A DNA stretch of 64,000 bases from contig NC_052665.1 in the NCBI RefSeq assembly GCF_016802725.1, positions 26,331,001 through 26,395,000 of the forward strand, written 5' to 3'. Source of the DNA: Solenopsis invicta (Eukaryota > Arthropoda > Insecta > Hymenoptera > Formicidae). How positions within the stretch are numbered: position 1 is the first letter of the stretch; each line of letters starts with the position of its first letter. Shown in pieces: positions 57,160-64,000 of this stretch. A program made the translations under genes and the position numbers. The notes under the pieces were generated by a model. The model was not told the DNA's origin. It searched no databases and saw nothing but the letters and a program-made list of their open reading frames with translations.

Positions 57160-60100
57160 TGGACACTCCCGTTCTTTTTAATTGAAGAAATTAATTTGAG
57201 CTAAAATAAGTGACAGATTTCTTTATATTTTGATATAACAAACGACTGTAAGAAATGTAACAAAAATCGACATCAGACGTTATTCGGGGTTTACTTTTCA
57301 GAATATTGTTCTACGTTAAATATTTATTAATAAAAATTGAAATTTTATTTACACTATTTTTCAAACAAATTTTGTAACCGAGTAAATTTCTTTTACGCTA
57401 TTCAAAAGTAAAACGGCGAACGACAAAATACCGCGATACCTCGCTCGCACAGAGCGTGAGGACACCGACCTACAATCTGATCGTATCATATTTTCTTTCT
57501 CGATCGTGCGTCTAGCGAGAAGAATACATGATCATAGCTTGCATAATTAGTAAACTATTCTTTAGGCTTAGTGATATTATTTAAACTACTTATTTATTAA
57601 TACTATTTAATTATCGTACACAACTGTGCAATATTTAAAAAAATAGAACACTTAGTGAGTAAAGCATCTTATTATTTATACATTTATCTTTATTTTCAAA
57701 TAAACTTACAGAATTAGATAATTTTTTTATTTATTTAATACGTAATGAATAAAATTAATATTTATTTTATTAACTTTTCATATTTTAAGCAATAACAATA
57801 CGGAAAGGAAGATTGAGACCCGATATTTATAATTGATTTTTATATTTAAAACTGTCTTGGGATGTTTATGTTTAAAACTGTTTTAAAATGTGGTAAACTA
57901 ATTATAACACAACCGCATTAGCATCTTAAAATATTAATCACAAATACTAGCTACACAATAGGAACAAGTGAATGAGGAGCGCGTCGTTCCTGAGTGTCGC
58001 ATATCTAAAAACGCTTATTTGTTAACTTTAATCAGCTGTCCCGCAAAAACTATTTGTCCTTCGCAATTGTGCTAAAGGAAAAAGTTGTTTCTTTTAGCAC
58101 AAAGTATCATGTACTCCGAGAGAGTAGACACTCTGTATATACCCTAGCAATTTGCTGCAAGACTGCTATAAATCTTACAACAGATCTTTTTGCCAGCAGA
58201 ACGTTACAATCTGTTTCTTTATTCTGCTCAAGTCCTTTGAAAGATTTCGAAAGATTCTATAAAGCAGATTCTTGCAAGAAACTTGCACGTATCTGTTGCA
58301 AAAATTGCAGCATTCTGTTTGCAGACTGCAGTGAGGGAAAGAATCTGCTTTAATTAAGTTTCTACAACAAGTATCTATAAACAATTTATTTGAATGTGGG
58401 CTATTCCGTATGAAACGGATCAGTCAATTCTCAGAAATGTTTTCAATTTTGCACATTTATAGAACTCAGAGAGATGTAATTTTGTGCGAAAAGAATTTTT
58501 AATTGCAAAATTAATAAAGATCTAAACAAATAAAAGTTCGACTACCATTTTGTATAAAAATTCATAACCTTATTGCTGATAACAGTAACTCAATTTCTTT
58601 TTAATTTTCACTGAAAAATGTTTTAATTTACAAAAATGTATGAATATTGCAAAAAAGTTTTTTTCTTCGGTGTTTGTTTAACAATAAATTTTTTAAGAAT
58701 ATTTGAAACAGTCGGGGAAAGAATGGAAACATCTGGAAAAATTGTTTTTATGTGAATTTGTTCATTATGTTAAATTTATCTGAAAGTATACTATCTTGAG
58801 AATACACCCCTAAATTTTGGTTGAATTATCTCAAAAATTAAAAATTTTATGAATATTTTTGTAAAAAAGTCAAATTTCGCAGTTTTTTTTATTTGATATT
58901 TTTTCTCTATGTTAAATTATACTTAAAAAAAAATTACTGCGATATCATCAGTGTTACGCGGAATTTCACAATATTTCGTCGCCGTTATAATTTTTAATAG
59001 TATTAAAGAAATTAATTCTGATACAAAGATTTTGGAAAATAGTGTAGGATGTTAGAAATATTAGTTACAGAAAGAGAATGAGAATGAGAGTGAGAGAGAG
59101 AAAATGTGCGAAAGAGAAAGCGACAAAAGAAAGAAAGATGAAGAGATCGAAGAAATAAAGATAGAGTTGCGTGTATGAGATGCGAGGTTTGACAGATGAA
59201 ATCGGAGTCGTTTTCCGGAGCGAGCCTCGGCGTTCGAAATCGAAGCGGTAATTGGCATCATTAGGTTAATAGGTGTTGTTCAAAATCGACGACGTCGCGG
59301 GTGAAATTAGCGATATTTGGGAGCAATTTTCGATAAACGTACGCATGTGTGTGTCCATCGGAAAAATATAAGAAGCTGTGACCGAGAGCCGGACAGTCAG
59401 ACGATTCTAAGAATCCATAAAATTAACTAAGAGAATTTCGAGCGAATTTACATACATACATACAAACGTGTACGCGGATTTGCGCGTGAGCACCTCGCGT
59501 AAGAAATATCATTTATCATTGTCGGTATGTGTACATTACACGTATCTTGCTGACAGACTGTCAGCAAGGCCATATTGACAATAATGTTTTGCACATTTAT
59601 CTTTTGCTACATATAATAACTACACACACATTCTGCTCTGCAGAAAACGCTACTAGAGTATTTTTATGTATGAGAAACTCGTAAATAAACATAAACTTAC
59701 CACTATTACGTATCCATATATTTTGCCTAGCATCTGTCGGTAGTGGAAATCTATATATATACGTTTATCATGAGACACACGTCCATTTATACAATCTTTA
59801 TACATGCACCTTTTATAAAAGTTTTCAGACGTGCATGTATTGTTCAAGTCACTTCGATTTTCCATTTTTTTCGATTTGCCGTTTATCTTCTTTCACTGAT
59901 AATTAAACTTATTTACAAACCCACTTTTCTTAAATTGCTAATTAAATAAATCCAATGCGCGAAAGTTTATGATTATGTAAATAAATACAAATATTAACAA
60001 TACAAATCTTGCAAATTTATTATATCTACGTGAACACGAAGTATGCTAAAAGATGCATCCGCGATTGCAACTGATTTGTTTTGTTTAAACGTCTTCAAAA

Positions 60101-60200
60101 CAAATTGAAAGCTGTTGAAGCCGCGAATCCTGCCTCCCTCCCCACCGTCTATTGTCGGTTGCTAGTTCTCCCCACCAACGATTGTCATTTTTAATTTGTG
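57160..60200. other. Gene-free region, 3 kb
   Basis: No terminal repeats or protein similarity seen. 58050-58350 has a 99-codon Cys-rich open frame (LAICCKTAINL, CKKLARICCKNC) of normal base mix but with no supporting context; left unannotated. GA-rich tract at 59080-59165. The part 59160-59560 is less AT-rich and could be exonic or regulatory. Confidence 0.4.
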
Positions 60201-60249
60201 TATTGCCACGCACGATTATTCTGTCGTTATTATTATTCTGTTACTTAAG

Positions 60250-61411
60250 CAGTGCAGTAAGTGCAGCATTCAAGTGCTTAAAAATGTAAGTAGAAACATT
60301 TTTTATTTTATAACATCCCGAACAACACGCATATTAAAACACGTATTTGTTTGGGATATGTAAATACATGCATTCATTCCGCTAAATTATGTATTAGAAT
60401 CGACCTCTTCCCAAGTAGAACAACGAGTCATAATAGCGTCAATATGACATAAAAGTAAATCGTGATTGATCGACATTTTGCAATCACTTTGATATCATTT
60501 TGACGTCAGGATGACTCCCTGTTAGCTCAATAATCTGAATCTATCTTAACACAAATAATCCAGAAGTTCGAATGTATGTATCAAATGCATATATTGTCTT
60601 TGTAGTTTATTGGACGTTAAACAAATAATGCTGTATGCGTTGATTTGATACGTAAATTCGAACTTCTGGAATATTCGCGTTAAAGTAGGTCCAAATTATT
60701 AAGCCAAGAGATCGATTCTGTAATCTTACGGTGATTTGTAATCTTTCGTTGTGATTTTGATATTGTTGCGCAGGTTTTTAAAAAATGTCCAAATTAATTT
60801 ATTGTATGTTATTGCTTAAAATTATAATATATAGGTCAGGACAGCAAAAAAAAGCGAAAAAGAAAGAAAAGGAGGAAATGGAGATTGACAGAAATGTTGA
60901 GGAAGGAATAGATGAAGAGGCATTACTGGGCGAGGAGGAGGAAGAAGAAGAAGAGGTGGAGAAGAAAGAGGAGAAAAAAAAGAAAGAAAGGACGAAGAGA
61001 GGAGGAAAAGATCTCGAGGAAAGAAACAAAATGTAAGATATATGCTACTAATTTTTTTAAATGAGTGTTGTATTTTATTTAATTATTTTTTTACAATTCA
61101 TGTATTATAAAATTTTTTTTTTTTTCAGATATGGAAAACAAGGTAGGCGAGACCAAAGAGGCGGAATAAGCGCAAGAGGCGCAATAAGAGGCGCAAGAGG
61201 CGGAAGAAATGAAAGAGGAGGAAGAGACAATTGGAGAGGAAGAGGCAATTGGCGAGGAAGAGGCGGGTGGAAACGAAGATGGAAGGGAGGCTGGAGAAGA
61301 GAATGGAGAGGAGGATGGAGAGGAGGATCGAGAGAAGGATGGAGAAATGGATTTGGACGCGGATGGGTGGGAAAAAGGGGATCAACATTTGTTTTTAATA
61401 TTCAAGGTTAA
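60250..61411 (+). CDS. Candidate host gene: small Lys/Glu- and RG-rich protein, three exons, start codon split by an intron
   Basis: Exon 1 (about 60250-60288) ends CTTAAAAAT/GTAAGT. Exon 2 begins after ATATATAG at 60836 and runs to 61033 (AAAAT/GTAAGA). Exon 3 is 61129-61411 after TTTTTTTTTTTTTCAG. Joining AT with G gives ATG TCA GGA CAG, so the protein starts MSGQQKKAKKKEKEEMEIDR. The join of exons 2 and 3 restores NK-I-YGKQGRRDQRGG in frame. Length is about 160 residues: an acidic/basic N-terminal half (a run of 8 Glu), and a C-terminal half of RG/RGG and GW repeats (NWRGRGNWRGRGGWKRRW). RG-rich tails usually bind RNA and are arginine-methylated. AATAAA follows the stop at 61416. Alternatively translation starts at ATG 60785. 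No family recognised. Confidence 0.5.
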
Positions 61412-62750
61412 AATAATAAATTAATTAGTAAAACCTGAAATATATACAAAAAAGCTATTTCCCTGTATTATTTCATTATGATTAGCCTTATTGTGGACTG
61501 ACAAAATACGTCACTTGGATGACAATAAAGGTAATAAATTTTTTTTTTCAAATCAATTTGCATAAAATAATTATAAAAATCACACGGTTTTTACCATTTG
61601 CCTTGAAAAAACAATTTTTAGAAAATTGCTGCGTATATTTTAATCATTATTTAACTTTAATTTTTCGAAAATATTTGAGTAAATTGCATTTTCTCACTCT
61701 TAGTTAATAAAGGTTAATACCGAGAAGAATTTGATTAAAATTCGTTAGTTTACCGACTAACGCTTCGATACCTCATATCGTATATTATTATATAATTTTT
61801 TATTAATTTTTTTTTAAGTTTTGATTAATCTTTACGTGATATTTCGTAAAAACTGTTGAAAGATTGTATTGAAATCAGATCAATAATCCTCACGCTTGTA
61901 AGTTAGAGAATAAAAATAATACTCAAGTATCCATATATTCCATTGATTTTGATTACATTATTATTATTATTATTTATTGTGCCATATTAAACGCGCGTAT
62001 TATCATTTGTAAATCATGCATATGCACGCATATGTCATTGTAACAAAATAAAAAAAGAGTGGGCGCTTTCTGGTCTCTCTACGTCCCTGCCCAAAAATCG
62101 TCCGAAATCCTCTTTCTGAATTTTACGGCCTAAATGTAGCACGGAAAACGTGATGGGAGAGAGGGGAGTGAAGAGAAGGGTATCCATAGAGATAACATCG
62201 CCGCTCGCTCCATGTCTATCACCGCGATGCTTTCTCTCTCTAACTGAAGGCCTAAACAATTAAAAGACAATCACGTTGAAAGAGAAAAAAAGAAAGAGAG
62301 AGAGAGAGACAGTTGCGTTAAGATTTAAAAAAATTAAAAAAGCTAATTTTTTCAAAAGCATAATTTGAAGACATTTAAATAATAAAGAATTATGTAAAAA
62401 TAAAAAGATGGTACATTTATTCGTGGAAAGACATTTATTTCTTCTTCATTATATGATGCGATGTTAATTACAATTATTTCTTAAGTACTGCGTAAAATAG
62501 AATGTTTCTTTATTAAAGAACCAAATTCTCTCTGTTACTATTAAACATCTTTTTTAAGTAAAAATATGAATGTGCAAAATATGGGCATAAACGTATTGAT
62601 ATGTATTAATATCAATGTTAATGTAAATAATTCAGACTATAATAAATAAAAAATTACGCGAAAGTAGACGTAATTAATCATTTGTGCACATTCTCGACCC
62701 CTGTTCTGGATGCAACACACGCGATACGCGTCAGATTTTATTTACAGCAA
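61412..62750. other. No gene recognised
   Basis: AT-rich, with a short GA-rich tract at 62278-62310 and a GC-balanced patch at 62040-62240 containing no convincing coding frame. Confidence 0.45.
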
Positions 62751-62752
62751 AA

Positions 62753-62828
62753 TGGATGTTAGCACGGACAACAACCTACATCCATTTCTTGAGAGATGGA
62801 TGTGGGTTGTTGTCCGTGCTAACATCCA
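62753..62828. repeat. Hairpin, arms about 33 bp
   Basis: TGGATGTTAGCACGGACAAC...ACATCCAT is mirrored by ATGGATGT...GTTGTCCGTGCTAACATCCA. The word AATGGATGT recurs at 62852 and 62887. Confidence 0.85.
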
Positions 62829-63720
62829 CACTGTTTTTAACGGCGGGTTGCAAAATGGATGTGACACGTAGTTCCCATTCTGGCCAGAATGGATGTGCGT
62901 CACTAGTGTACGGGAGTTTCAAAGCGTTATAGGGAAAAGGCCGCCGTGGCCGCTCTCAGGTTCCTCTCTAGTTAAGTTCTTACAGTTTAAAGCTTACTGT
63001 AAGAGCGGGCCGAAAGGATTTCAAAATCCCACCTCACAAAGGAGAGGAGAACGTGCGAGCCGGAAAATACTAGGAAAGGAAATATCTCGTCACGATCCCT
63101 CGTGTGTCAGGAGCCGGAAGTACCGACGGAAAGGAGGGTAACAGGAATTAACTGCGCACCAGGAGTACAATGGCAGAACCGACTTTATTCACCGGTCGTG
63201 TACAGAAAACGTGGCGGCCATGCCGCACTTGACGAGAGCTTCGACGAGTCTGACGCTTGCGATGATACACCTACGAGAGAGACCGCAGAGGGCGCGCTAG
63301 TGATCCTCGCAGGGCCAATCGCATGGCGGTATATATCTCACGTGGTTCGCAAAACCAATTGGGGCACGAGACAGAAGGTCACGTGTCCCACACAGCCAAT
63401 CAGGCAAGCAATACGCAGGCAGCAATCCGTTGACAAGCCACCGCAGTGGCGGCCGATTTGAAATTTATACCGAGTGAGCCGATTGCTCACTGACAGCCCG
63501 GCCAGCCTGCATTAGTATTCGACCCTGAATACTGCCGCAAACAGAAAACGCATTAACGTATATAATATCTGTAAGCAAGTACCTAAGATAACGCAAGTAA
63601 ATATACGCAAGTATCTAAATAAAAATATGTCATGAGTGACGAGTTAAACGGGCATGACACCCAATACAGAATCGTTGTTGCTATCGTAAACATTTGATAA
63701 AGGAACTTAAAATTATTATA
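62829..63720. other. GC-balanced region, possibly an LTR or leader remnant
   Basis: Less AT-rich than its surroundings. Contains AATTTATACCGAGTGAGC (TATA-like) near 63460 and AATAAA near 63619, followed by TGTCATGAGTGACGAG...GGGCATGACA. A 119-codon open frame (63102-63461) shows no domain. Ends at a TA that precedes the Tc1-like end. Confidence 0.35.
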
Positions 63721-64000
63721 CACTACTCAAAAAAAAATAGGGAACACTTTCCAGACACCAAAAATTAAGCTATTTTCAAATGACTGTAACTCGGTGAAAA
63801 ATCATCGTAGATAAAAAATAAAAAAAGCATTTTGAAGCTTGAAGATCGAGCTTTAACGTTCTACCAGCAAATTTTCAAAATTCTTTTAACTTCCTTGTCT
63901 TATGCAGTAAAAAAGCACACCTTGTTTTGTTCGTTAAAATTTTGTATTTTTGACACTTTGCAGATCGACCAACAAATTTTTTTCAAATAACTCAAGTAAA
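63721..64000. mobile_element. Second copy of the Tc1-like element end (runs off the window)
   Basis: CACTACTCAAAAAAAAATAG GGAACACTTTCCAGACACC matches 12161-12440 with about one change per 15 bases, again preceded by TA. Confidence 0.75.

Noticed and set aside
58054..58353. 99-codon Cys-rich frame as a possible small secreted protein
   Set aside because: No signal peptide at the start, internal repeats of TTGCA/TGCAA words and no splice or regulatory context; not supportable.

Overview
This is an AT-rich stretch of an insect nuclear genome, most likely a hymenopteran and plausibly an ant. The evidence is spliceosomal introns, many insect-type transposons (mariner, Tc1, PIF/Harbinger, Ty3/gypsy, Ty1/copia, a NOF/foldback-type MULE, tRNA-like repeats), dense microsatellites, and almost no host coding sequence. 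Ant is an inference from the repeat style; no host marker gene fixes the species. Nearly everything is mobile DNA, much of it nested, so the relative order of several insertions can be read.

Layout. 0-1.3 kb: non-LTR retrotransposon remnant (zinc-knuckle ORF1 and AP-endonuclease) joined to a mariner scrap. 2.2-4.7 kb: two phase-compatible exons of an unidentified, possibly OB-fold, gene. Their intron holds a 1.9-kb near-perfect palindrome that carries two head-to-head copies of a first exon resembling the mpaB/DUF2236 oxygenase family and hammerhead-like motifs. 5-7 kb: degenerate repeats. 6.97-12.06 kb: young gypsy-type LTR element with a -1 frameshift signal between gag and pol; its empty target is visible in a second copy of the target repeat at 20.6 kb. 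12.2-13.4 kb: Tc1-like remnant. 14.07-15.51 and 26.38-28.41 kb: two elements with the same TACCCACATAG termini and internal inverted satellite arrays. 16-17.3 kb: three palindromic MITEs. 17.68-19.00 kb: full-length mariner with an intact DD34D transposase. 19.4-23.1 kb: LINE and Harbinger scraps, a short TIR element and a 1.8-kb inverted repeat. 25.7-26 and 29.8-31.7 kb: pieces of a viral-type (Polinton/adintovirus-like) family-B polymerase element. 29.03-29.56 kb: solo LTR. 31.7-34 kb: gypsy gag and LTR-like remnant.

34.4-50.6 kb is a PIF/Harbinger transposon: a broken MADF-type protein gene on the plus strand faces a well-preserved nuclease gene on the minus strand. An intron of the nuclease gene was hit by a 10.9-kb foldback MULE of the NOF kind (39139-50053), flanked by the 8-bp duplication AAATATTA. 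Its arms are about 4.1-4.4 kb inverted repeats, each holding a 165-bp tandem array and a NOF-like transposase gene. The left copy of the gene continues into a ubiquitin-protease-like C-terminal domain (Cys box in exon 1, His box in exon 2); the right copy is cut off before that domain. This NOF-protease foldback is the most unusual object in the window.

50.8-56.3 kb: a minus-oriented solo LTR (provisional) split by a complete but mutated copia element. 57-64 kb is mostly unrecognised. It includes one candidate host gene for a small Lys/Glu- and RG-rich protein whose start codon is apparently split by an intron (60.25-61.41 kb), a MITE copy, and at the right edge a second copy of the Tc1-like end seen at 12.2 kb.
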